Source: Acidobacteriota bacterium
Lineage (GTDB): Bacteria > Acidobacteriota > Terriglobia > Terriglobales > Acidobacteriaceae
Reading direction: 5' to 3'
NCBI GenBank assembly: GCA_003225175.1
Contig: QIBA01000037.1
Coordinates: 62,001-126,000 of the forward strand
Length of the DNA: 64,000 nt
Part shown: positions 8,730-16,892 of the stretch, piece after piece
How positions within the stretch are numbered: the first letter of the stretch is position 1
How the letters are laid out: every line of letters begins with the position of its first letter
The notes under the pieces: model-generated
Seen by the model: only the letters and a program-made list of their open reading frames with translations
What the model was told of the DNA's origin: nothing
Databases searched by the model: none
Made by a program: the position numbers and the translations under genes

Positions 8730-9944
8730 TTATTGAGAGACGCCAACGGCAGTCTCTCCCGCTTTCTCAACAGGGTTTTTAGCGGCGAAGAAGCTATGAT
8801 CGTACAAGCCGCGATACATGCGTCCAGCGATTTCGGCAGCCTTAGGACCGTACGTCGGACGTCCGCCCTCCAGGAAAACGACCGTCACGATGCGGCCATA
8901 GCTCGTGTTGGCGTAAGAGGCAAACCATCCGTAGCGAGTTCCCGAATTGGAGCACGTTCCAGTCTTCCCCAGAATCTGCTCCTCTGAGAAGTTGACGCGC
9001 AGCGGACGTGCCGTCCCGTATTGAACTGCCGCTGCCATGCCATCGCTCATCTCAGGCAGGTAATTGGCGATTTCGAGCGTGCGCTTTACTTTAGGCTGGA
9101 AGTTCAAGATCTCTTCCGGAGAAGTGGGGTGCTGCAGATAGTAAAGAGTGCCACCGTTGGCCATTGCCGCGACCATAGCTCCCAGCTGCAGCGGAGTCAT
9201 CGAGATTCCATCGCCAAAGGAGCACATGCGGCCAACACCGCCGAGCTTCGCGTCGAGCTCTTCGTCTGGATAGACGCCCAGATGTTCGCCTTCAATGTTG
9301 TAACCAGCCAGCTCGCCCAATCCGAACTGAGTCGCGTAGCGGTGAACGCGCTCGAATCCCAGCTTGCGTCCCAGTGCCTCGAAATACAGATTGTTCGACT
9401 TCGCGAGCGCCTCGGTAAGCGTCATGTACGCACGTGGACCGATCTTCACAGGCGTGTTGCGTGTGATGATGCCTTCGCTCAATGCCGCGAGTCCCACAGA
9501 TAACTTGATCGTCGAACAAGGAGTCCCGCCTTCGGAAAGAGCCAGCTTCTGGTTGACCATTGCCAGAATGCGTCCGTTAGTCGGATCAATCGCCACCACT
9601 GTTCCGTTCATGTTGCCCAGAGCATCGATCGCCGCTTGGCGCACCACCGGGTCCTCACCTGCGTTAAAATCACCGCTCGTCAAATCGCTCGTCGCGAAAG
9701 AGTTCGCGGTGAAGCGCTCGTAATAACGATGACGACGCCTGCTCCTCCGCGTATAACCCAAACGGCGGCTGTGGCGCAGGCGACTTATCCTCGCTTGGGT
9801 CCGGTTCGATTCATTTACTTTGCGCGCTGTGCGCTTGGTGGTACTGCTTCCAGAAGTGGAGATTTTGGCGGCAAGCGCCGTTCCGGCGCCCACGAGAAGG
9901 ACTATGACTACTGCAAGATACCGGTAGGCCTGACTCTTCTTCAT
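8730..9944 (-). CDS. Compact penicillin-binding transpeptidase (PBP/class D beta-lactamase fold)
   Basis: 404 aa from ATG 9944, which follows CAGGGATCGA and starts a signal-anchor (MKKSQAYRYLAVVIVLLVGA). An upstream start at 9983 is possible. All three serine acyl-enzyme motifs are present: S144-T-I-K147, S183-N-N185 and K327-T-G. The region between the membrane anchor and the catalytic domain is short and very Arg-rich (SRRRHRYY), and no pedestal or dimerisation domain is present, so it is much smaller than FtsI-type class B PBPs. It probably cross-links or trims periplasmic peptidoglycan; a penicillin-hydrolysing role cannot be excluded. It stands alone, with its own terminator. Confidence 0.85.
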   Translation of the reverse strand: MKKSQAYRYLAVVIVLLVGAGTALAAKISTSGSSTTKRTARKVNESNRTQARISRLRHSRRLGYTRRSRRRHRYYERFTANSFATSDLTSGDFNAGEDPVVRQAAIDALGNMNGTVVAIDPTNGRILAMVNQKLALSEGGTPCSTIKLSVGLAALSEGIITRNTPVKIGPRAYMTLTEALAKSNNLYFEALGRKLGFERVHRYATQFGLGELAGYNIEGEHLGVYPDEELDAKLGGVGRMCSFGDGISMTPLQLGAMVAAMANGGTLYYLQHPTSPEEILNFQPKVKRTLEIANYLPEMSDGMAAAVQYGTARPLRVNFSEEQILGKTGTCSNSGTRYGWFASYANTSYGRIVTVVFLEGGRPTYGPKAAEIAGRMYRGLYDHSFFAAKNPVEKAGETAVGVSQ

Positions 9945-10645
9945 TCGATCCCTGTCGGAGATGGTTTGCTCCGGAACCAGCAACTCTGCTGTGTGTTTCC
10001 ACGGCGTTAGTGCTTGGTTCTATTGGCTTTGCCGATGTTAAGTGAGCTCCTGCTCGATTGCAAGCTGATTCCAGCTGACAAAAAGAGCTACTCCTGCAAA
10101 CCCGACAACAGGTGAGATGCTGCTGTCCCAAGTTGCGGTTCCCTACTTTTGTGCTCGGGCTGAGCAGGTTCAACTGCAAGAATTGCCAGACTTAAGTCAC
10201 TGTCATCAGAGAATTTAAAAAAGGGGAGTGCCCACTTTTAGGGCTGCGTGCCTCTGTGCAATCTTTTGCGCATCGTGGGACAAAAATCTAAAACGGTTTC
10301 TGGAGCTGTGTCGCATATTTTGACCAACCTGTTCCAATTGCGTGCACTTGGGCGGATCTCGGGTGCTGCTTTGAAAAACTTGGCTACGTCCTCAAATTCC
10401 ATGAGCCCATTCACAGCGCACAATTCTTGAATTGGAACTCGTGCCGAAAAAGAACGCCATCAATCTTGCTTAAAAATGTCCTTTCTTCAACGGATTAAGG
10501 TCCTCATTCGCCCGCTTAGTACCACTCAGGCTGGATACTTAGAAAGCTTAGGAAGTTCCCCTAATGTGAGCAGAGTAGATGCGTCCGTAGCTTCCCCTAA
10601 TGGGACTGGTCGCGGCAGCGGCCAGCCAATGTTAGCGGAGGCTGA
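9945..10645. other. 700-bp divergent intergenic region
   Basis: It lies between the minus-strand PBP gene and the plus-strand lipoprotein gene, so it must hold both promoters. Two copies of TTCCCCTAATG (10556-10566 and 10592-10602, 36 bp apart) lie close to the lipoprotein start. Short ORFs here (for example 10248-10430 and 10476-10691) have no recognisable homology and are not called. Confidence 0.5.
10549..10602 (+). promoter_or_regulatory. Paired TTCCCCTAATG elements upstream of the lipoprotein gene
   Basis: TTCCCCTAATG occurs at 10556-10566 and again at 10592-10602. The first is part of a larger imperfect palindrome, TTAGG-AAGTTC-CCCTAA (10549-10564). The spacing of 36 bp is close to 3.5 helical turns. 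They lie 44-97 bp before the ATG at 10646 and are the most likely operator of that gene. The regulator is unknown. Confidence 0.35.
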
Positions 10646-11827
10646 ATGCGACAGAGCGTTTTTGTACTTTTTTTATTTTTTATTGGGGTGATCGTTGGAT
10701 GCGGTGGCTCCGGCGGATATAAGAATTCCGCAGGAACCTTGAGCAGCACAAATCTCGCGGCCGGCAACACTCAGCTGCCTGGCACGACCACGGCCGGGGC
10801 GACAACGCCTCCGAGCTCGACCGGCTCCGCTTCGAACACGACGCCAACCAACCCGGCGACGCCTTCCTCCTCCACCTCGGCAACGGAGGTCGTAATCAGC
10901 TCGCCGGTTGAAGGGGCGACTGTCGGCTCACCAGCCCAGGTCGCTGCCAGCGTAGTTGGACCTACGGCAATCGCATCCATGCAATTGTATGTAGACGACG
11001 CGGTGACCTTCCAGTCCGCCTCCTCGCAGATCAACGCCGCAGTGCAGCTTCCGACGGGTACCCATACGATGGTTGCTCAGGCTTGGGACCAAAACGGGAA
11101 TGCCTACAAATCGGTTCCTGTGCATGTTCTGGTCCAGGCAAGCGCAGTTCCGGCCGCGCCGCCAGCTCCGACTCCAGCGCCGCCCACTTCAGCGGCGAAT
11201 GCCTCTCAAATTCAGACCCAAGGCGGCTGGGACAATTGCGACGTCTGCGCCGGAGATGCCGGTAATGGCCCGAGTACCGCACACGCGATGGTCGAAGGCG
11301 TGAGCTCCCCTTCACTCAGTGGATCTTCCGCTCGCTTCGACATCGGGGGTACCCCCTGGGGAGCTGCCCTGTTTTGGCGCGAGCTTGGCTCACACGACGA
11401 AGCACAGAACCTCAGATACGATCTGGACTTCTACGTTGACTCTATCTCCAGCGGCCAGGCTCTCGAGTTCGACGTGAATCAGACCACTGGCGGCAGCAAA
11501 TATATCTTTGGAACGGAATGTGACTTCCGGGGATCAGGAACATGGCGCGTCTGGAACGCTCCCGCCGCCACCTGGGCTTCAACCGGCATTGGCTGTGCGG
11601 CGCCGAGTGCCGGCACTTGGCACCATCTCACCTGGGAATTCCAGCGCGGCGGAGGGCAAACCCACTTCATTGCTGTGACACTTGACGGCAATCGCCACGA
11701 TGTCGGAATCAATTTTGGCGCCATCGGCCAGAGTGGAAGCGGTCTGGACATAGCCTTCCAGGCCGACCTCACAGCCTCCGGCAGTAATCAGTCCGTGTGG
11801 CTCGATAACGTCAGTCTGTCCTGGTAA
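10646..11827 (+). CDS. Lipoprotein with an Ig-like domain and a C-terminal beta-sandwich
   Basis: 393 aa. ATG at 10646 follows AGCGGAGG. The N-terminus (MRQSVFVLFLFFIGVIVGCG) is a lipoprotein signal with lipobox VGC at Cys19. Residues about 30-78 are a Ser/Thr/Pro/Gly-rich linker. Residues about 79-165 form a bacterial Ig-like domain (VVISSPVEGATVGSP then TGTHTMVAQAWDQNG), a common acidobacterial module. A proline-rich hinge leads to residues about 190-393, which look like a concanavalin/LamG-type carbohydrate-binding sandwich rich in aromatic residues (GWDNCDVCAG, GTWHHLTWEFQRGG). It is probably a surface protein that binds a glycan; no hydrolase motif is seen. Confidence 0.78.
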   Translation: MRQSVFVLFLFFIGVIVGCGGSGGYKNSAGTLSSTNLAAGNTQLPGTTTAGATTPPSSTGSASNTTPTNPATPSSSTSATEVVISSPVEGATVGSPAQVAASVVGPTAIASMQLYVDDAVTFQSASSQINAAVQLPTGTHTMVAQAWDQNGNAYKSVPVHVLVQASAVPAAPPAPTPAPPTSAANASQIQTQGGWDNCDVCAGDAGNGPSTAHAMVEGVSSPSLSGSSARFDIGGTPWGAALFWRELGSHDEAQNLRYDLDFYVDSISSGQALEFDVNQTTGGSKYIFGTECDFRGSGTWRVWNAPAATWASTGIGCAAPSAGTWHHLTWEFQRGGGQTHFIAVTLDGNRHDVGINFGAIGQSGSGLDIAFQADLTASGSNQSVWLDNVSLSW

Positions 11828-11833
11828 GAGATA

Positions 11834-11995
11834 GGGAAGAAACAAGAAGTATCCGTTTGAACCACTGTCGATGAAATTAACATCGTTAAAGGTCGTGCCT
11901 TGGAAGTGCACCGTGAAATTGGCGAAGGTCGAGCCCCCTGGGAGAACGACTGCGCTGCCAAGTCCATTATTCGATTGCATCCCGATGCCAAATGT
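11834..11995 (-). pseudogene. Relic of a DUF3443-like exported protein gene
   Basis: Read on the minus strand, 11995 to about 11834 encodes TFGIGMQSNNGLGSAVVLPG, then a variable strand, then FIDSGSNGYF. That is the core signature I associate with the DUF3443 family (TFGIGTQSNNxLG...FxDSGSNGxF). The frame is closed by TGA immediately upstream (11998-11996), and downstream it runs into the antisense of the lipoprotein gene without further resemblance. It has no start, signal peptide or remaining domain, so only about 54 codons survive. The family name rests on remembered consensus. Confidence 0.5.
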
Positions 11996-12056
11996 TCAGA
12001 TGCAGACATGTTCAGCCAGTTGGCTACCGGCGCCGGCGCCGAACTGTCCCTAGCTC

Positions 12057-12938
12057 TTACTCTGGAATCGTGAAGTCATAAACCCGGCCTGTGGTTGCGC
12101 CTCCTGCACCTTTGCCTGCCATCTGTCCCGCGGTCGCGGACTGTTGGCCGGTGCCCATAAAGAACGCATACTCTCCGGGCTTCAATTCGGAACTGAGGAA
12201 AACTCTGTAGATGCGGATGCCGATGTGGTCGGCCTTGAAGGCAATTTCTTTCTCGCGCACGACTCCAGACGTCCCTCCCAGCCAGCCGCCAAATGTACCG
12301 ATTTGGAACTCTCTGCGGTCGCCTTTCTTGTTCAGCTTCAGCAGCACATAATCGGAGGCGCTGGCTCCATCGGGCACGTAAAAGTAAAAAGTAGGCCGAA
12401 GCTCGCGCACACGGTTGATCGACGTATTCCCATTCAGGAATGCGTCCCAGTGCACGTTCTTAATTCCGTAAGTAAAAACGTTTGCGGCTTTTCCTCCGAC
12501 TTTCGACTGGCTGATCGCCTGTCCCTGAAGGAGAACGAAATTGCCGGCATCCTTCCAGTACACTCCCACTTCGGGAGGTGGAAGATTCGGACCTACCGTC
12601 GCCGGACCAGCCAGGGTTACGACAGTCGGCGCAGGAGGCATAGGATCAATCATCGCCTTCACGATCGAATCGGGAACATTGGCCGTCTTCAACGCCCTTA
12701 GGCCCTCAACGCTGGTGTCGAAGCTGATAGCGCCCGTTCCAGCCGCGCTAGTAGTCCTGATCTTGGCAAGGATCACATCTTCAGAAATGCCCGAACCCAC
12801 CATGGCGATCACGTCCTGGTTTGTGAGCCTTCGCTTGACACCCGAACCGTCTTCGCAGAACGCGGACGAGAGAAGAAGGAAACCGAAAACGAACACCAGA
12901 ACAACTGACCCGATCCGATTTTCGCTGATAAAGCTCAT
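12057..12938 (-). CDS. Exported protein of unknown function
   Basis: 293 aa. A signal peptide (SENRIGSVVLVFVFGFLLLS, then SAFCED) is followed by RRLTNQDVIAMVGSGISED, a short helical segment of the form LTNxDVxxMVxxGxSExxI that recurs in many exported acidobacterial proteins. The C-terminal two thirds (residues about 120-290) appear to be a single beta-rich domain containing FYFYVPDGASASDYVLLKLN, ending VYDFTIPE. No catalytic residues recognised. It is transcribed away from the decarboxylase-like operon. Confidence 0.75.
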   Translation of the reverse strand: MSFISENRIGSVVLVFVFGFLLLSSAFCEDGSGVKRRLTNQDVIAMVGSGISEDVILAKIRTTSAAGTGAISFDTSVEGLRALKTANVPDSIVKAMIDPMPPAPTVVTLAGPATVGPNLPPPEVGVYWKDAGNFVLLQGQAISQSKVGGKAANVFTYGIKNVHWDAFLNGNTSINRVRELRPTFYFYVPDGASASDYVLLKLNKKGDRREFQIGTFGGWLGGTSGVVREKEIAFKADHIGIRIYRVFLSSELKPGEYAFFMGTGQQSATAGQMAGKGAGGATTGRVYDFTIPE

Positions 12939-13205
12939 AACTGAGGCCCCACATCTGAAATTACTGCAGTCAAACGGGCCGGCGGAGAAGAGACTCTCCG
13001 GGGCTTATCTTAAGCGTACTGCTATTCAGCCCCTGCAAACACAGGTTTTTCCCTGAAGTTGGCCAGCAGAATGCCCTGTGAGCGGTTTCCCTCTCGGTTC
13101 TGCCTCGTTCTTGGAGTGGCTGTTCCTGTCCCCGGTAACCTGTCCCCTATTCGTAGTCTTCTCCTGTATCTTATGTCGGACGTAATTCAGGCCACTTTCT
13201 AGACC

Positions 13206-13718
13206 ATGCCCGTCTCGGTGAATAGTTCGAAAGCCATTTACGCGGCGCTAAAGGCCTCAGGAATTCGTCTGCTTTCGGCGTTGCCCGAGACATGGCTGCT
13301 TCACCTGATTCGGATGGCCGAAGACGATCCAGAGATGACTCTCGTTCGTCTCGCGAAGGAAGAAGAAGGCGTGGGAATTTCGGCCGGCGCGCACTTTGCC
13401 GGCGTCAGCTCCGCCATGTTGATGCAGAACCACGGATTTCTCGCCAGCATTAACGGCATCGTCTCATTTGCGCTCTTGTATCGAATTCCGCTGCTGATGC
13501 TGATCAGCTACCGCGGCAGCTTCGGTGAGAGGGATCCATGGCAGACCCAGGGAGGCAGCGTGACCGAGCCTCTGCTGCGCACTCTTGGCATCCCCTATTT
13601 TTGTCTGCAAACTGCCGAATCGGTTCAGCAACGGATCGCCCACGCGCAGACGCTTTGCGCCAGCAGCCTGCAACCAGCCGCGCTACTGCTCACTCGCGAC
13701 CTTATGTGGGAGGAATGA
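13206..13718 (+). CDS. Sulfopyruvate decarboxylase-like, alpha subunit (ThDP PYR domain)
   Basis: 170 aa. This is the pyrimidine-binding half of a thiamine-diphosphate decarboxylase split over two genes, as in ComD/ComE sulfopyruvate decarboxylase and related to phosphonopyruvate decarboxylase. RLAKEEEGVGISAGAHFAG holds the Glu that activates ThDP and the typical small-residue helix; SSAMLMQNHGFLASINGI and PLLMLISYRGSFGERDPWQT follow the family pattern. The gene ends in TGA and the beta subunit starts at the next base, indicating coupled translation. No phosphoenolpyruvate mutase, phosphosulfolactate synthase or other coenzyme M genes are nearby, so the natural 2-oxo acid is unknown. Confidence 0.82.
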   Translation: MPVSVNSSKAIYAALKASGIRLLSALPETWLLHLIRMAEDDPEMTLVRLAKEEEGVGISAGAHFAGVSSAMLMQNHGFLASINGIVSFALLYRIPLLMLISYRGSFGERDPWQTQGGSVTEPLLRTLGIPYFCLQTAESVQQRIAHAQTLCASSLQPAALLLTRDLMWEE

Positions 13719-14297
13719 TTGCTACGGCTCGACTGTCTGCGGTCGATTTACTCGCAGTTGGAAAAGTGTGTAGTCGTCACCATTATGGGCGCAGTCTCGG
13801 CAGAGCTCCAGTCCATCGGACATCGTCCGAATTTCTTCTATCTGCAGCACGCTATGGGACTCGCTTCTTCCACAGGCCTCGGCATCGCGCTCTCTTTACC
13901 GGAACAAACCGTAATGGTGCTCGATGGCGACGGATCTGTCCTGATGAACCTCGGCACATTCAGCACCATGGCGCGATATCGTCCACGCAATCTTCTCCAC
14001 ATTGTGTTTGACAATGAGAGCCTGCTCTCCGTCGGCGGTTTTCCGACCGCGACGTCGACCGGAACGGATTTGGCTCAAATCGCCAAAGCAGCCGGCGTTC
14101 CCCGGACGGAGATTGTCAATGATTGCACCAGCTTCGTGGAAGCAGTCAATAAGGGCCTTGCGGCCAGGGATCTAACCACGATCGTGGCCAAAGTAGAAGC
14201 AAGCGGTCCGACAAAATACGTTACAGATTTGAACTTGCTCGAAAATCGCTTCGAGTTCAGCCGCTATTTGCGTTCGTTAAAGAGGCCACAACCGTAG
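13719..14297 (+). CDS. Sulfopyruvate decarboxylase-like, beta subunit (ThDP PP domain)
   Basis: 192 aa from TTG at 13719, directly abutting the alpha-subunit stop and preceded by GGGAGG. It is the pyrophosphate-binding half. The ThDP/Mg motif is LDGDGSVLMNLG, with the closing Asn in HIVFDNESLLSVGG. The region AMGLASSTGLGIALSLP is the usual PP-domain entry. With the alpha subunit it should form a heteromeric decarboxylase acting on a small 2-oxo acid with a charged tail (sulfo- or phosphonopyruvate-like). An ATG at 13715 is out of frame. The enzyme class is well supported, the substrate is not. Confidence 0.82.
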   Translation: MLRLDCLRSIYSQLEKCVVVTIMGAVSAELQSIGHRPNFFYLQHAMGLASSTGLGIALSLPEQTVMVLDGDGSVLMNLGTFSTMARYRPRNLLHIVFDNESLLSVGGFPTATSTGTDLAQIAKAAGVPRTEIVNDCTSFVEAVNKGLAARDLTTIVAKVEASGPTKYVTDLNLLENRFEFSRYLRSLKRPQP

Positions 14298-14316
14298 CGC
14301 AGTACTGGTGCACACC

Positions 14317-14340
14317 AGGCCCCGCAGCGGGCCTTGATTT
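14317..14340 (+). terminator. Hairpin between the decarboxylase and cyclase genes
   Basis: AGGCCC (14317-14322) pairs with GGGCCT (14329-14334) across a 6-nt loop, followed by ttgattt. It may end or attenuate the decarboxylase transcript before the cyclase gene at 14363. The stem is short, so the call is tentative. Confidence 0.4.
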
Positions 14341-14362
14341 CGCGAGAGACGGAGCCGGTTCC

Positions 14363-15148
14363 ATGTCAAACCTCCTGATACAAGTCATCGAACAGCTCAA
14401 CCGTGGCTTACTTCAGGTCATTGATCTGACGCAACCCCTCTCCCCCGACACTCCTATCCTCCCACTGCCTCCGCAGTTTCAGAATACGCCCCGATTCCGG
14501 ATATGGGAATTATCGCACTACGACGACCGCGGGCCGGCATGGTACTGGAACGCATTTGAGACCGGTGAGCATACCGGCACGCACTTCGACGCGCCGGTCC
14601 ACTGGATCAGCGGAAAAGACCTGCCCAACAACAGCGTCGACCGCATCCCGCCTCGACAATTCATCGGTCCAGCTTGCGTGTTTGACATCACGGAGCTGGC
14701 GTCGCGCAATCCCGATCATCTCGTGCTTCCGGAAGATATCCTGAAATGGGAATTGCAACACGGCCGCATTCCCGCCGGATCCTGGGTATTACTACGCACT
14801 GGTTGGTCGCGGAAAAAGGAGCCCTATTACATTAACCTGAAGGACGACGGACCCCATACACCAGGATTCACCAAGGAAAGCTCCCAGCTGCTGGCCAGGG
14901 AGCGCGAGGTGCTGGGAGTAGGAGTCGAAACCGTTGGTACCGATGCCGGCCAGGCAGCCAAGTTCGACCCGCCATTCCCCAATCACTACATCATGCACGG
15001 CAGCGGCAAGTTTGGCCTGGCAGGTCTAACTAATCTGGATCAGCTGCCAGTCACTGGTGCTATTGTGATCGCAGCCCCACTAAAAATCGTGAACGGCTCA
15101 GGAAGTCCCGTGCGAGTGATCGCCATCGTGCCAAGCCCAGGGCGGTAG
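14363..15148 (+). CDS. Cyclase / arylformamidase-family metal hydrolase
   Basis: 261 aa. The diagnostic metal-binding motif HxGTHxDxPxH is present in GEHTGTHFDAPVHW (residues about 69-82). GVGVETVGTDAGQA and FPNHYIMHGSGKFGLAGLTN later supply the remaining family features. This PF04199 fold includes kynurenine formamidase, isatin hydrolase and polyketide-type cyclases. Starting 65 bp after the decarboxylase-like genes on the same strand, it may act in the same pathway, although a hairpin lies between. The N-terminus has no signal peptide, so it should be cytoplasmic. Substrate unknown. Confidence 0.88.
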   Translation: MSNLLIQVIEQLNRGLLQVIDLTQPLSPDTPILPLPPQFQNTPRFRIWELSHYDDRGPAWYWNAFETGEHTGTHFDAPVHWISGKDLPNNSVDRIPPRQFIGPACVFDITELASRNPDHLVLPEDILKWELQHGRIPAGSWVLLRTGWSRKKEPYYINLKDDGPHTPGFTKESSQLLAREREVLGVGVETVGTDAGQAAKFDPPFPNHYIMHGSGKFGLAGLTNLDQLPVTGAIVIAAPLKIVNGSGSPVRVIAIVPSPGR

Positions 15149-15211
15149 CTGCTGGGTTCCCATTTTCCCAGCGTACGGCGTATCGTTGAATGTTCCGAAG
15201 GAGCGAAGCCC

Positions 15212-15592
15212 ATGAAAAGCGCAACGGCAACATTGACTATCCTTGGTCTCGCCACAGCAATGTACCTGACTGCCGCTGATAGTTCGACGGTGACGGTGAA
15301 GGGCTTTGTTCTGGATTCCGCATGCGCCTTCACCAAAGGTCTTACCAAGCCCGCGAGCAAACAATGTGCGATCGACTGCGCCAAGGGAGGCTCGCCGCTC
15401 GTCATTCTCGCGGACAACGGCGATATTTACTGGCCGATCGCCGACAGCATGCCGGCAATCGGACAAAACGCGAAACTTCTGCCGTTCGCCGGAGATTTTG
15501 TCACGGCCACAGGGAAGATCTATCAACGCGGCGGATCCAAGGCGATCGCCATCGAGAAGATCGAGCTTCAGGCAGCTCCCAATCGCAAGTAA
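15212..15592 (+). CDS. Small exported Cys-containing protein
   Basis: 126 aa. ATG at 15212 follows GAAGGAGCGAAG. A short signal peptide (MKSATATLTILGLATAMYLT) precedes a mature domain with GFVLDSACAFTKGL and KQCAIDCAKGGSPLVIL, whose paired cysteines could form disulfides or bind metal. The rest looks like a small OB-type barrel (GDFVTATGKIYQRGGSKAIAI). Similar small proteins occur often in Acidobacteria, but I know no function. Convergent with the next gene. Confidence 0.7.
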   Translation: MKSATATLTILGLATAMYLTAADSSTVTVKGFVLDSACAFTKGLTKPASKQCAIDCAKGGSPLVILADNGDIYWPIADSMPAIGQNAKLLPFAGDFVTATGKIYQRGGSKAIAIEKIELQAAPNRK

Positions 15593-15641
15593 TTCTCGTT
15601 TCCCCCCAAAACGGAATCAGCTCAAAGAGGGACGAGAATGG

Positions 15642-16370
15642 CTAGTTCCCTCTCGCGTAGTCTCCAGGCATGCGCTTCTGCATCGCGTTTGCTAACTGCT
15701 TCTGGCGTTTGGTGAGCAGCGCTTCAATTTCGTGATGAGTTTGTGCGCTGATTGCGTGGATTTGTGGCGCCAGGTCCTGCCATGAGAGTGTCGGATTCTT
15801 ATCGAGCAGCGCTTGAATCTTCTCGTGGTGCTCCTCCAGCAGCGGTTTGATGTTTTTTTGCTGTGTCGGAGTGAGTTCGAGATCTTTCGTTAGATGGTCG
15901 AGTTCCTGTTGCACCGTTCGCGGACTCCGCTTCCGCTCTGTGCCCTCTTCCCTGTCCTCCGTTCCCTGATTCGTCCGGGACAGATCCTGCGCCAGCATGT
16001 CATGCCAGGCGCTCAGCACTTCGAATTGCATTTGCGCCAATTGATATTGCTCCGCAGTTATCTGCTGTCCTTGATCACTCGTGAGCTGCCCGCTATGTAC
16101 TGCGTTGGCAATCGCGGCCACCTCGTCACCAAACCTCTGGGTAATGGCAGACATTTCTGCTTCATAATCATGCAACAACTCGCTCGGCCCCCGAGGTACA
16201 CCGCTTGGGACGCCGAGAACATTGCTGACTTCCCTACTCTCCATTCCAGAAGCCGGTGCGGCGATGGCAGCGGTCTCAAGATTGTCATCGCCGGAGGTGG
16301 TCCGCGCGGATAATGTGAGTGCAGAGATAGAGATTAATGAGAACACGATGAGGATCAACCTGACTTTCAT
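15642..16370 (-). CDS. Periplasmic Spy/CpxP-like helical protein
   Basis: 242 aa. A signal peptide (MKVRLILIVFSLISISALTL) is followed by a long, highly helical, charged and glutamine-rich protein. Residues about 165-230 resemble the LTxxQ-type helices of Spy/CpxP/heavy-metal-sensor proteins (LELTPTQQKNIKPLLEEHHE). Residues about 70-130 may be a second, related helical pair, so it could be a duplicated Spy-like unit. Such proteins are periplasmic chaperones or metal sensors; here that is inference. It diverges from the YHS-domain gene, with about 200 bp between them. Confidence 0.7.
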   Translation of the reverse strand: MKVRLILIVFSLISISALTLSARTTSGDDNLETAAIAAPASGMESREVSNVLGVPSGVPRGPSELLHDYEAEMSAITQRFGDEVAAIANAVHSGQLTSDQGQQITAEQYQLAQMQFEVLSAWHDMLAQDLSRTNQGTEDREEGTERKRSPRTVQQELDHLTKDLELTPTQQKNIKPLLEEHHEKIQALLDKNPTLSWQDLAPQIHAISAQTHHEIEALLTKRQKQLANAMQKRMPGDYARGN

Positions 16371-16567
16371 TTACTCGCTTTCTTTTCTTCCATCTGTGTT
16401 GCGAAGTTCTAAATAAGTAGACGAGGAGCGAAGCCTCTTTTGTGTAAATTTGACGTAAGGATGTGTTAAGAGGACCATCGCTCGCTGACTGCGTCGACGT
16501 TGAGACTGTCCCACTAACCCTTGGGCTGTCCCTGGCATCCAACACCGCAGATATGGAGGAACATACT

Positions 16568-16720
16568 ATGGCCAAAGATCCCGTATGTGGAATGGATGTC
16601 AACGAGAGCCAGGCGAAAGCTAAGTCGCAGTACAACGGCCAGACTTATTACTTCTGTTCAGACGGCTGTAAACAGAAGTTCGACGCAAATCCGCAGCAGT
16701 TCGCCAGGAAAACAGCATAG
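16568..16720 (+). CDS. YHS-domain protein
   Basis: 50 aa. The ATG at 16568 follows ATGGAGGAACATACT, an excellent ribosome-binding site; an ORF start further upstream at 16463 is not needed. The whole protein is one YHS (TRASH-like) domain: KDPVCGMDVNES, then YNGQTYYFCSDGCKQKFD, with three Cys able to bind a metal ion. These domains occur in copper ATPases and as free-standing metal-binding proteins. Its divergent neighbour is Spy-like, so a shared metal- or envelope-stress role is possible but unproven. Confidence 0.88.
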   Translation: MAKDPVCGMDVNESQAKAKSQYNGQTYYFCSDGCKQKFDANPQQFARKTA

Positions 16721-16866
16721 CCGGAACTCCCTGAAGTCAAGCGAAGCTGTCAGCACGTCCTCTACTCCAGCCCACCGATTGCGTGGGCTGAATTTTTGCT
16801 TCTAGAGCATTCCAGGCATTAAGTGCGCCTGCCGCGAGTTGTCTGCATGCAGCAGCAGCAACTTCA

Positions 16867-16892
16867 CCTACCTGCTACCGCAGGCGGTTCCG
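16867..16892. repeat. Dispersed GCTACCGC-type repeat overlapping the ankyrin gene end
   Basis: cctacctgctaccgcaggcg then gttccg. It shares an 18-nt core, cctgctaccgc[a/g]ggcggt, with the copy at 28501. The minus-strand ankyrin stop (TAG, 16877-16875) lies inside it. Confidence 0.65.

Noticed and set aside
10476-10691. 71-aa plus-strand ORF before the lipoprotein gene
   Set aside because: No RBS or homology, and it covers the putative operator repeats.
11579-11980. 133-aa minus-strand ORF taken as a whole gene
   Set aside because: Only its first 50 codons resemble a protein family; the rest is antisense to the lipoprotein gene. The relic is reported instead.
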